A DNA stretch of 24,958 bases, from contig DIHT01000179.1 in NCBI GenBank assembly GCA_002420305.1, forward strand, positions 1,117-26,074. The letters are read 5' to 3'. The translations under genes and the position numbers were made by a program. The stretch is from Akkermansiaceae bacterium UBA5689 (GTDB lineage Bacteria > Verrucomicrobiota > Verrucomicrobiia > Verrucomicrobiales > Akkermansiaceae). Below the pieces are notes generated by a model that searched no databases, was not told where the DNA came from, and saw only the letters and a program-made list of their open reading frames with translations. Below are positions 15,090 to 22,507 of this stretch, piece after piece; positions within the stretch are counted from its first letter, which is position 1, and every line of letters begins with the position of its first letter.

Positions 15090-16406
15090 TCAGGCCTCGG
15101 GATAGACCCAGGGCCCGCGGTAGTCCCGCTTGAGGAGCTTGTTGGCGGCGGGGTCGTTGAGGACCTTCTCCGCTGCGCCGTCCCACTGGATGCTGCGCCC
15201 AAGTTTCAGGGACATCATGCCAAGCATCGGCAGGACCGAGGATCGGTGGGAGGATTCCAGCCCGCACACAGTCTCCTTCCCGCTTTCGATCCCATCGATG
15301 AAGTTCTGCCAGAGCAACTTGAGATTGTGCCCATCCGGTTGTTGGAGCTGTGAATCCTGATGGATGATCTTGTCCCGGGAGTTGGTAGGGTAAAAGGTCC
15401 ACCCATCACGCCACCCCATGTGGAAGACCCCGTTCTCTCCGTAGAAATAGCACCCGATCTTATGTTTTTCCGAGGGGTTTTCCGCGTAGCGTCGATGTTC
15501 CCAGGTGGCAGTGAAGGATTCGAACTCATAAACGGCGACCTGAGTATCCGGAGCATCAGTAGTCTGTTCAGAGTCATTCAGGACAGGAGTACCCCGGACA
15601 GGCCGCCCGCCCGTCGAATACACTCGCTTGGGATATTTTTCCTCCGTCCACCAGAGGACCTGGTCAAGCCAGTGCACTCCCCAGTCCCCCAGGATTCCAT
15701 TGGCAAAATCGAGAAAATGCCTGAACCCTCCCGGGTGGATCCTGCTGTTGAAGGGGCGAAGCGGTGCTGGGCCACAATACATATCCCAATCCATTCCCTT
15801 CGGGGGTTCCTCGTTGGCACGGGGTTGTTCCCTGCCTCCTCGCCCTGCAACAAACATGCGGACCATGCCCACTTTTCCTACCTTTCCGCTCCGTAGGAAC
15901 TCCATGCCCGAGACGTGGTGCGGTCCAATTCGGCGGTGGAGTCCGACCTGGACGGTCTTCCCCGCGCGCGTGGCCGCGTTGAGCATGGCTCGGCTTTCCT
16001 GGATAGTGTGACCTGTGGGTTTTTCTACAAAGACATGAGCTTCTGACTGGACAGCTGCAATTGTCTGGAGTGCATGCCAGTGATCGGGAGTGGAAATGAT
16101 AACGATCTCGGGCTTTTCCTTCTCGAGGAGTTCGCGATAATCCTTGTAGGTCTTTGGTTGTGCCCCAGAGAGGTCCTGAACCTCCTCCGCTGCAACTTCC
16201 AGTGCATCGTCGGATACGTCATTCAGGGCAACCACCTGAATGGTTCCCGAGGCCATGGCCTCCCTGAGGATGTTCATCCCCCACCAACCGGATCCAATCA
16301 GAGCAGTGCGGTATTTTTTTCCTGACTTTCCCGGATTGGCGAGCAGGGGAACTTGAGTTGCCATGCCGGTTGCGGCGGCGGTATTGACGAATGCTCTGCG
16401 ATTCAT
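15090..16406 (-). CDS. Tat-exported Gfo/Idh/MocA family oxidoreductase
   Basis: A 438-residue protein. It begins MNRRAFVNTAAATGMA, a twin-arginine-type leader with twin Arg, so it is probably exported folded with its cofactor. The Rossmann domain starts at about residue 33 (YRTALIGSGWWGMNILREA, GxGxxG) with IVIISTPDHWHALQTI and the catalytic-type HVFVEKPTGHT. The C-terminal domain has GGFRHFLDFANGILGDWGVHWLDQVLWW and GENGVFHMGWRDGW. Relatives oxidise or reduce sugar hydroxyls with NAD(P); exported verrucomicrobial members often oxidise glycosides at C3 with tightly bound NAD, feeding DUF1080-type enzymes. The substrate is not known here. It lies 46 bases after the PQQ-like gene and 20 bases before the DUF579-like gene on the same strand, so an operon is likely. 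Confidence 0.92.
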   Translation of the reverse strand: MNRRAFVNTAAATGMATQVPLLANPGKSGKKYRTALIGSGWWGMNILREAMASGTIQVVALNDVSDDALEVAAEEVQDLSGAQPKTYKDYRELLEKEKPEIVIISTPDHWHALQTIAAVQSEAHVFVEKPTGHTIQESRAMLNAATRAGKTVQVGLHRRIGPHHVSGMEFLRSGKVGKVGMVRMFVAGRGGREQPRANEEPPKGMDWDMYCGPAPLRPFNSRIHPGGFRHFLDFANGILGDWGVHWLDQVLWWTEEKYPKRVYSTGGRPVRGTPVLNDSEQTTDAPDTQVAVYEFESFTATWEHRRYAENPSEKHKIGCYFYGENGVFHMGWRDGWTFYPTNSRDKIIHQDSQLQQPDGHNLKLLWQNFIDGIESGKETVCGLESSHRSSVLPMLGMMSLKLGRSIQWDGAAEKVLNDPAANKLLKRDYRGPWVYPEA

Positions 16407-16452
16407 GAATGGATAGGGGCTACGGTTAGCTCAGAGTGTGATTCAATACAAT

Positions 16453-17670
16453 TTACCAGCTCACGCAAACCAGAGTTCCCTCTGAGTTTCTGGCATAAAG
16501 TTTCCCGTGGGCAAAGACCGGAGCAGTCCAGCATTTTCCATCGAGTATTTTTCCTTTCGAGGACGGATTGAAACCCTCTGGTGAAGCTGGAGCAACCCAG
16601 AGACTGCCCTGATCATTGAGCACGAGAAGTTGATTCCCGATGGCGAGAAGCGAGCCGAAGCCACACTGCTTGAAGCTCCACTGAGTCTCACCCGTTTTCC
16701 AGTCGAGGCATTTCAGGGCGGCGGCTTCACTTGAGTCTCCGTCGATACCGTAGAGGCAGTTGTCAATCAGGACGGACCCGTTGAACTGGTTGCGCAGGTT
16801 TTTATTTTTCCAGAGGGTCTCCACCTTTCCGGCATTGATCTCAAGCAAGGAGCAACCCTTGTTGTAGCCGGAAGAAATGAATACCTGATTCTCTCTCACT
16901 ATGGGGTCGGCCGCGTTGACTCCGTAGCGGGTAATCCACCGGTGGCTCCAGAGTTTCTTTCCGGTATCGCGTTCCACTGCGAGATAAGCCTTCCCATTGG
17001 AGAGAAGCAGTGCCGGACCTGAAGCAAGATCGACCGGGAGCGGGGTGGAATATCCCGGGTCACCGCGGTCGGATTTCCATAGGATTTTGCCGTCGGTTTT
17101 TCTGAGGGCCATCCCGGCGCTTCCGACATTAAGATAGATAGTGTCACCAATCAGAGTCGGAGATCCATTGAAGCCCCAGGTTGGAACCCTGACCTCGGCT
17201 TCATCCCTGAGTTGCTTTTTCCAGATCACCTTTCCGTCCGAGGCCTGAAAGCAGAAAAGATCGCCCCATTTGGAAAGCAGATAGACCCGGTCCCCTTCGA
17301 TGGTGGGGGTGGCGCCGGGTCCACCCTCATAAAATTTGTCCCCCAGGTCTGCGGGGAAGGAGTGCTTCCAGACCGTTGACCCATCCGCGGTCCGTATACA
17401 GAACATCGTATCATGGCCGTCCTCGTGCCCCGTTGTGAAGAGATGACTTCCAACAACCGAGCAGGAAGCGAAACCGGTTCCTATCTCCGCTTTCCATGCC
17501 ACGGTTCCCCCGATATTCTGAAGGGCCCTGTCAGGAAGACGCTCGGCGGAGATGCCGTTACGCTTCGCGCCTCGCCAGTGAGGCCAATCATTGGCGAGAC
17601 AGGGAAGAACTGAGGATAAAAACCAGAGAAGCAGGCAGGAGAATCGAAGCGATGGAACGATGAACTTCAT
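16453..17670 (-). CDS. Exported PQQ-like beta-propeller repeat protein
   Basis: A 405-residue protein with signal peptide MKFIVPSLRFSCLLLWFLSSVLPCLA, then NDWPHWRGAKRNGIS, the usual opening of planctomycete/verrucomicrobial PQQ_2 (PF13360) proteins. Beta-propeller blades are marked by repeated DG/TGxxxW units: DGSTVWKHSF, DGKVIWKKQL, DGKILWKSD, TGKKLWSHRW and TGETQWSF, with intervening GDRVYLLS, GDTIYLNVG and HGKLYARN strands. Such proteins are usually binding or scaffold proteins and only some bind PQQ; no dehydrogenase active-site motif is visible. The open frame reaches back to 17718, but the signal peptide begins at the Met at 17670. It starts a probable three-gene operon with the Gfo/Idh and DUF579-like genes. 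Confidence 0.9.
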   Translation of the reverse strand: MKFIVPSLRFSCLLLWFLSSVLPCLANDWPHWRGAKRNGISAERLPDRALQNIGGTVAWKAEIGTGFASCSVVGSHLFTTGHEDGHDTMFCIRTADGSTVWKHSFPADLGDKFYEGGPGATPTIEGDRVYLLSKWGDLFCFQASDGKVIWKKQLRDEAEVRVPTWGFNGSPTLIGDTIYLNVGSAGMALRKTDGKILWKSDRGDPGYSTPLPVDLASGPALLLSNGKAYLAVERDTGKKLWSHRWITRYGVNAADPIVRENQVFISSGYNKGCSLLEINAGKVETLWKNKNLRNQFNGSVLIDNCLYGIDGDSSEAAALKCLDWKTGETQWSFKQCGFGSLLAIGNQLLVLNDQGSLWVAPASPEGFNPSSKGKILDGKCWTAPVFAHGKLYARNSEGTLVCVSW

Positions 17671-17747
17671 GGGTGAACTGGCTGTTGCCACGCTGCCAGC
17701 CAGGCAAAGAGCCGTCACTATTAAATCGTGTGCGCAGCTGATGGAGA

Positions 17748-18662
17748 TTACCTGCGGGCTACCGCTAGGAGGGTTTGGAATCCGGGTGGCGCTTCCTCCC
17801 GGTCGGCAATCGCAGTTTCAACCTCCCTGAATCCCGCGCCTTCAAGCAAGCCGGCGATTTCAACTTCCGCAAACCCGAGATGGGTATCGGCGTAAAGTTC
17901 ACGCGCTTGTTCGAACGAATGCTGGAGGAGATCGAGAATCACGACTTTTCCGTCGGGTTTGAGGATCCGATGGACCTCTTCGAGAGCACGCGATGGATTT
18001 GATGCGTGGTGAAGGGCCTGGCTGAGGAAGGCGAGATCAATAGACCTGTCTTCTATCGGAGGAGACTCGATGTCTCCAAGTCTGTATTCCAGATTTCCCA
18101 GACCGTTCTTGGCGGCAGTTTCTGTCCCAAAAGATACCATTTTCTCCGAGTGGTCGATGGCGATCACCTGCTCCGCTCTCTGCGCAAGGAGTTGTGCGAG
18201 GGTTCCTTCGCCCGCCCCCAGATCTGCAACGACCTTGAAATCAAGGATCTTGAGCAGGCCTTCTGCGAGTGCTTTCCAGGATCTACCCGGGACATACTGC
18301 CGGCCAAATTTACCCGCGAGCTCATCGAAATAGGCACGGGTGCGGTCTTTACGCTTCCTGAGAACGTGGTGCAGGGCGGCGAGATCCTTGTTGCGTTCCT
18401 CAAGTTCGGCACCGGCTTTTCTGGCAATCCCGAGGAGCTCTTTTTCGGGTTTGGCCGAGTAGATATTATTTTTTCCTGAGCGTTGGACCGAAACGAGGGA
18501 GGCCTTTTTCAGCTGGGCCAACTGGGTTGAGATACGGGATTGGCCCATCCCAAGAATTTCCTGCAACTCTGCGACGCTGAGCGACTCTTCCGCGAGGAGG
18601 AGAACCACGCGAAGTCGGGTGGGATCAGCCAGTAATTTAAGTGAATTGAGAATTGACGGCAT
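17748..18662 (-). CDS. ArsR-family HTH regulator fused to a class I SAM methyltransferase domain (SahR-like)
   Basis: A 304-residue fusion. Residues 1-70 form an ArsR winged helix (LKLLADPTRLRVVLLL, SVAELQEILGMGQSRISTQLAQLKKASLVSVQRSGKNNIYS). Residues about 110-300 are a Rossmann methyltransferase with motif I VVADLGAGEGTLAQLL (144-159), acidic IAIDHSEKM (168-176), LAFLSQALHHASNPSRAL and ILKPDGKVVILDLL. I see no cysteine in the whole protein, so metal sensing of the usual ArsR type is unlikely. It is divergent from metK-ahcY with only 73 bases between starts. ArsR-type SahR regulators control SAM-cycle genes in Proteobacteria and are thought to respond to SAH. By analogy the methyltransferase-like domain here may act as the SAM/SAH sensor, and the protein would repress metK and ahcY and its own gene. 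Regulation is inferred. Confidence 0.88.
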   Translation of the reverse strand: MPSILNSLKLLADPTRLRVVLLLAEESLSVAELQEILGMGQSRISTQLAQLKKASLVSVQRSGKNNIYSAKPEKELLGIARKAGAELEERNKDLAALHHVLRKRKDRTRAYFDELAGKFGRQYVPGRSWKALAEGLLKILDFKVVADLGAGEGTLAQLLAQRAEQVIAIDHSEKMVSFGTETAAKNGLGNLEYRLGDIESPPIEDRSIDLAFLSQALHHASNPSRALEEVHRILKPDGKVVILDLLQHSFEQARELYADTHLGFAEVEIAGLLEGAGFREVETAIADREEAPPGFQTLLAVARR

Positions 18663-18681
18663 GGGTTCCCGCGCTTAGCTC

Positions 18682-18709
18682 GTATCAACAAATCAAGATC
18701 TGTAGATAC
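18682..18709. promoter_or_regulatory. Candidate operator in the ArsR-fusion/metK divergent promoter
   Basis: GTATC (18682-18686) and GATAC (18705-18709) form an inverted repeat with an 18-base A+T-rich spacer, centred at 18695. A nested ATCT-GT-AGAT dyad lies at 18698-18707. The whole gap between the two divergent starts is 73 bases, so one site could control both genes. The arms are short and the binding protein is a guess. Confidence 0.35.
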
Positions 18710-18735
18710 ATTCCAGCCGAAAAAACCAAAACCTT

Positions 18736-19935
18736 ATGTCTCGTCCATTCATTTTTTCGTCCGAATCAGTAACTGAAGGTCATCCTGACAAGGTGTGTGA
18801 TACCGTTTCGGATGCCGTGCTTGATGCTTGTCTGGCCCAAGACCCCGGCAGCAGGGTCGCCTGCGAGACTTTTGTGAAAGATAATGTGGTTGGACTCGCG
18901 GGCGAGATCACCACCAGTGCAATTTTCGACTATGGGAAGGTAGTTGGCGAAACCCTTCAGGAGATTGGCTACGATGCTGACTACGCGCAGGGGACAGACT
19001 ATTCCTACACCTGTAAATTTGAAAAGGGGGCTTTCCTGATGAACATGCTTGGCCAGCAATCGCCGGACATCAAGCAGGGCGTTGATGCAGCAGGTGCTCA
19101 GGGAAAGGAAACCGACGAGCAGGGCGCAGGCGATCAGGGGATCATGTTTGGATATGCCACTAATGATACCCCGGAATTGATGCCTGCCCCGGTGCTTTAC
19201 GCTCACAAGCTGGGTCAGGAAATGACGCGGTTACGTAAGGACAGGGTTCACACATGGTTGCGTCCGGACTCCAAGACACAGGTTAGCATTGAGTATATTG
19301 ACAACCGGCCAAACCGGATTACAGCGGTGGTAGTTTCAACCATGCACGCCCGCGAGATCACAACGGAGGAGATCCGGCAGCTACTCCAGGCAGATTTGAT
19401 CGAAAAAATCTTGCCGGCGGAGCTTCTCACCGAGGATACCGAGATTCTGATCAACCCGACTGGGCGCTTTGAGGTTGGTGGGCCAGAGGGAGACGCCGGG
19501 CTCACCGGACGGAAAATCATCGTTGATACCTACGGGGGAATGGGACGTCATGGCGGGGGGGCGTTTTCAGGAAAGGATCCTTCAAAGGTAGACCGCTCTG
19601 CGGCCTACATGTGTCGCTGGGTTGCCAAAAATATTGTGGCAGCAGGGCTGGCTCGGGAGTGTGAACTCCAGCTGGCCTACGCCATTGGGCATCCTCATCC
19701 CGTCAGCCTTAACGTGAACTCGTTTGGGTCCAACGAAGTGGCCGAGGAGCAGATCGAGAAAGCGGTCCAAGAGGTCTTTTCATTCAAGCCTGCGGATATT
19801 GTTGAGCAGCTGGACCTTTTGAGGCCGTTTTATCTGACAACGACCAATTATGGTCACTTCGGGCGAGAGGATGCAGGGTTGCCATGGGAAGAAACCAATC
19901 GGGTTTCTGAGCTCCAGAGTGCGGTCTCCGCTTGA
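18736..19935 (+). CDS. metK: S-adenosylmethionine synthetase
   Basis: A 399-residue cytoplasmic enzyme making SAM from methionine and ATP. Family motifs in order: FSSESVTEGHPDKVCD (7-22, with the methionine/ATP-site GHPDK), GAGDQGIMFGYA near residue 131, LRPDSKTQVSIEY, DTYGGMGRHGGGAFSGKDPSKVDRS (about 261-285, the phosphate-binding P-loop-like segment) and YGHFGREDAGLPWE near the C-terminus. Length is typical (about 390-400), and the start gives the conserved MSRPFIFSSESVTEG. No Shine-Dalgarno; the leader is A-rich. It is followed 31 bases later by ahcY in the same direction, forming a SAM-cycle operon divergent from the ArsR-methyltransferase fusion that probably regulates it. Confidence 0.98.
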   Translation: MSRPFIFSSESVTEGHPDKVCDTVSDAVLDACLAQDPGSRVACETFVKDNVVGLAGEITTSAIFDYGKVVGETLQEIGYDADYAQGTDYSYTCKFEKGAFLMNMLGQQSPDIKQGVDAAGAQGKETDEQGAGDQGIMFGYATNDTPELMPAPVLYAHKLGQEMTRLRKDRVHTWLRPDSKTQVSIEYIDNRPNRITAVVVSTMHAREITTEEIRQLLQADLIEKILPAELLTEDTEILINPTGRFEVGGPEGDAGLTGRKIIVDTYGGMGRHGGGAFSGKDPSKVDRSAAYMCRWVAKNIVAAGLARECELQLAYAIGHPHPVSLNVNSFGSNEVAEEQIEKAVQEVFSFKPADIVEQLDLLRPFYLTTTNYGHFGREDAGLPWEETNRVSELQSAVSA

Positions 19936-19966
19936 TCGAAAATCTTTAAAACCAACTAAAAAAATA

Positions 19967-21397
19967 ATGAGTGTAATTGCAGAAGAGCCACAGGTTCTCC
20001 CCTATAAAGTCGCCGATCTGGGCCTAGCCGAGTTCGGTCGGAAAGAAATTGAAATCGCTGAGTATGAGATGCCGGGCCTGATGGCAGTGAGTGAGAAATA
20101 CGGTGCCGAACGGCCACTGAATGGGGTGCGAGTGATGGGGTCGCTGCACATGACAATCCAAACAGCGGTCTTGATCGAGGCTCTTCAAAATCTTGGTGCT
20201 GATGTCCGTTGGTGCTCCTGTAACATTTTCTCCACGCAGGATCACGCCGCTGCAGCGATGGCTGAGCGGGGGACTCCGGTCTTTGCGTGGAAGGGGGAGT
20301 CACTAGAGGAATACTGGTGGTGTACTTGGCAAGCTCTTCAGTATCCAGAAGGGAAAGGTCCTCAGCTCATTGTAGACGATGGTGGTGATGCGACCCTCCT
20401 CATTCACAAGGGCTATGAAATGGAGAATGGTAGTGACTGGGTGGACACTCCCTCCAGTAACGATGAGGAGCAGGTCATTAAGGACCTCCTCAAAAAGATC
20501 AAGCTGGACCGCCCGGGTGTCTTCAATGAGTGGGTGAAGGAGCTTGTTGGCGTCTCAGAGGAGACCACCACGGGGGTGCATCGGCTCTATCAGATGCACC
20601 GGGATGGCAAGCTTCTCTTCCCAGCAATCAATGTGAATGATTCAGTGACAAAATCGAAGTTTGATAACCTCTACGGGTGTAGAGAGTCTCTGATCGACGG
20701 GATAAAGCGGGCAACAGACGTCATGATCTCCGGCAAGGTTGCGGTGGTCTGTGGCTATGGTGATGTGGGCAAGGGTTGCGCGCAGGCACTGCAGGCTCAG
20801 GGGGCACAGGTTGTTGTAACAGAGGTTGACCCGATCTGCGCCTTGCAGGCTGCGATGGAAGGGTTCCGCGTCCTGACTATCGAGGACACTCTGGGCTGGG
20901 GAGATATCTATGTGACTACGACCGGGAATTTCCGGATCATCCGGACGGAGCACATGGAGAAAATGAAGGATCAGGCGATCGTCTGTAATATCGGTCATTT
21001 TGATAATGAGATCGAGGTCGACAAACTGGACGAGATGGCCGGAGTTGAGAGGTCAAACATCAAGCCCCAGGTGGACAAGTATACCTTTCCCGGAGGGAAT
21101 GCTCTCTACATGCTCGCCGAAGGCAGGCTCGTGAATCTTGGCTGCGCGACCGGGCACCCAAGCTTTGTCATGTCGAACAGCTTTACCAACCAGTGCCTCG
21201 CCCAGATTGACCTCTGGAAGACCCGTGGTTCCCGTGAACCCGGTGTTGAGGTGCTGCCCAAGAAGCTAGATGAGGAAGTGGCCCGTCTCCATCTTGAGAA
21301 AATTGGATGTAAGCTGACAAGTCTTACTCAGGAGCAGGCCGATTACATCGATGTCCCGGTAGATGGCCCCTACAAGCCTGGCCATTATCGCTACTAG
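19967..21397 (+). CDS. ahcY: S-adenosylhomocysteine hydrolase (adenosylhomocysteinase)
   Basis: A 476-residue cytoplasmic NAD-dependent enzyme that splits SAH, the product inhibitor of methyltransferases, into homocysteine and adenosine. Seen: LHMTIQTAVLIEALQNLGADVRWCSCNIFSTQDHAAAA (substrate domain), NVNDSVTKSKFDN, the NAD motif VVCGYGDVGKGCAQAL, TTGNFRII, VCNIGHFDNEI, GHPSFVMSNSFTNQ, and the C-terminal tail VDGPYKPGHYRY, which closes the NAD site of the neighbouring subunit. The length fits the bacterial long form. An open frame extends to 19850 inside metK, but the family N-terminus and an A-rich leader place the start at the ATG at 19967. It is co-directional with metK (31-base gap), so the operon both makes SAM and clears SAH. 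A strong GC hairpin follows the stop. Confidence 0.98.
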   Translation: MSVIAEEPQVLPYKVADLGLAEFGRKEIEIAEYEMPGLMAVSEKYGAERPLNGVRVMGSLHMTIQTAVLIEALQNLGADVRWCSCNIFSTQDHAAAAMAERGTPVFAWKGESLEEYWWCTWQALQYPEGKGPQLIVDDGGDATLLIHKGYEMENGSDWVDTPSSNDEEQVIKDLLKKIKLDRPGVFNEWVKELVGVSEETTTGVHRLYQMHRDGKLLFPAINVNDSVTKSKFDNLYGCRESLIDGIKRATDVMISGKVAVVCGYGDVGKGCAQALQAQGAQVVVTEVDPICALQAAMEGFRVLTIEDTLGWGDIYVTTTGNFRIIRTEHMEKMKDQAIVCNIGHFDNEIEVDKLDEMAGVERSNIKPQVDKYTFPGGNALYMLAEGRLVNLGCATGHPSFVMSNSFTNQCLAQIDLWKTRGSREPGVEVLPKKLDEEVARLHLEKIGCKLTSLTQEQADYIDVPVDGPYKPGHYRY

Positions 21398-21413
21398 AGG
21401 ATCACTTCTGAAA

Positions 21414-21437
21414 GGCCTCCGGGAGAGCCCGGAGGCC
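21414..21437 (+). terminator. GC-rich hairpin after ahcY (terminator without T run)
   Basis: GGCCTCCGGG and CCCGGAGGCC form a perfect 10-bp stem around an AGAG loop, 17 bases after the ahcY stop. No T run follows, and the next gene starts 23 bases later, so it may only attenuate read-through. Confidence 0.6.
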
Positions 21438-21447
21438 GACCGACAAC

Positions 21448-21452
21448 GGAAG
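21448..21452 (+). promoter_or_regulatory. Shine-Dalgarno site of the zinc-ribbon gene
   Basis: GGAAG lies 7 bases before the ATG at 21460. It supports that start over the ATG at 21453, which is out of frame. Few genes in the window have such a site. Confidence 0.4.
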
Positions 21453-21459
21453 ATGGTGT

Positions 21460-21807
21460 ATGTGCCCACAAAGCTACATCTGCCCCAGTTGTGGCAGTGA
21501 GGCGGTGGTCGGTACTCCCTGCGCACTTTGTGCCAAAGCGAATATAGCCCCAGACTCTTCTGGTAGGCGCACAGGAAAGCGAACCCGGGAGAGATCCCAA
21601 AGAGCGGGGCGCCGGGGCTGGGAGCAGACCGAAGAATCTGAAGGGCTGGATCTCCCAGACGGGGCCTTCGACTATGACGACTTCATAGCCCGGGAGTTTG
21701 GCAACAAGGGCCGGGGAGATGTGATCAGGGTCCGTTGGTACTGGTGGGTTACCGCGCTGCTTCTGATCACTGCTCTGGTCCTGCTTTCTAGCGCAGGCCT
21801 CTGGTGA
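21460..21807 (+). CDS. Small zinc-ribbon protein with one C-terminal membrane helix
   Basis: A 115-residue protein not recognised as any named gene. The N-terminus has two CxxC pairs, CPSC (8-11) and CALC (20-23), which would hold one zinc ion. An Arg-rich, probably disordered stretch (about 34-52) follows, then an acidic segment DLPDGAFDYDDFIAREFG, and finally WYWWVTALLLITALVLLSSAGLW (about 93-115), a single membrane helix at the C-terminus. This layout suggests a tail-anchored inner-membrane protein with its zinc ribbon in the cytoplasm. It follows ahcY by 62 bases with a hairpin between. Its stop is 4 bases from the stop of the convergent DUF1080 gene. The role is unknown. That both ends of the protein look deliberate supports a real gene. 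Confidence 0.72.
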   Translation: MCPQSYICPSCGSEAVVGTPCALCAKANIAPDSSGRRTGKRTRERSQRAGRRGWEQTEESEGLDLPDGAFDYDDFIAREFGNKGRGDVIRVRWYWWVTALLLITALVLLSSAGLW

Positions 21808-21811
21808 TTGG

Positions 21812-22420
21812 TTACGGGAGTTCCTGAATGGCAAGGTCCTTGAACTGGACCCGCATGTCTTGTCCTCCATGAAGCTGTAGCGCAATGTGGCCCTCTTTGA
21901 GGCACTTGGGGTCATTCAACAGCTCAGTTACCTTGGTTCCATTGAGAGAGACGGTGATGCTGTCCCCGATTGCAGAGACAAGAAGGTCAGTCCAAGTCCC
22001 TGGTTTGACTAATTTGGAAATCACGGTTGGATCAGGTTTTCGAACCCACGCTCGCATGGAGGTTTCGTAAAGGCCTCCAACTTCCTTGGAATTGTCGACT
22101 TCTGCCTGGAAGCCCCGGACACTGACGTGGGTGTTGGTCTTTTCGACCCGGAAGTAAAACCCGCTATCTCCGCTGGTTACCTTGAATTTGGCCCGGACCC
22201 TGAAGTTCTTGAAGCGCTTGTCGGTCATGAGAAGCCCATGGCGCGGTTCGCTGCGTGGGGAGGTCCCGAGAATGGTTCCATCCACAACCTCCCATTTTCC
22301 CCCGGGAACCGGATGCCAGCCGTCGAGGTTTCTTCCGTTGAAAAGATCCTTCCACGCCGGCTCTGCGGAGGCAGTCATTGGGGCGAGGAGAAAGAGGCTC
22401 AGGGTGGCAAATATTCTCAT
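21812..22420 (-). CDS. Exported DUF1080 (3-keto-disaccharide hydrolase-type) protein, second copy
   Basis: A 202-residue protein with signal peptide MRIFATLSLFLLAPMTASA, then one DUF1080/PF06439 domain: WKDLFNGRNLDGWHPV (opening with FNGxxLxGW), WEVVDGTILGTSPR, FRVRAKFKVTSGDSGFYFRVE, GFQAEVDN, GGLYETSMRAWV and the closing IALQLHGGQDMRVQFKDLAIQEL. The length and the GLYE motif are those of the compact, most common form, unlike the longer 790-1515 copy. It probably acts on 3-keto sugars or glycosides in the periplasm. It lies 87 bases downstream of the exported sugar isomerase on the same strand, a pairing seen often in Verrucomicrobiota and Planctomycetota. Its stop is 4 bases from the convergent zinc-ribbon gene. 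Confidence 0.93.
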   Translation of the reverse strand: MRIFATLSLFLLAPMTASAEPAWKDLFNGRNLDGWHPVPGGKWEVVDGTILGTSPRSEPRHGLLMTDKRFKNFRVRAKFKVTSGDSGFYFRVEKTNTHVSVRGFQAEVDNSKEVGGLYETSMRAWVRKPDPTVISKLVKPGTWTDLLVSAIGDSITVSLNGTKVTELLNDPKCLKEGHIALQLHGGQDMRVQFKDLAIQELP

Positions 22421-22507
22421 GGGCTGAATAGTGGCAGGAGTTCTCCAGATGAGAAGAAGCGATGTGTTAGTGGGCCCTGCTCCGAATGTCTCAGGTAGTC
22501 CAGCGGT

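Noticed and set aside
15070..15402. N-terminal extension of 111 codons on the DUF579-like gene
   Set aside because: It overlaps the oxidoreductase gene in another frame on the same strand, is Pro/Arg/Gln-rich without family match, and the Met at 15069 gives a sensible start.
18663..19966. SAH or SAM riboswitch for metK-ahcY
   Set aside because: The gaps are only 73 bases before metK (shared with a divergent gene) and 31 bases before ahcY, too short for these aptamers, and no conserved core was seen.
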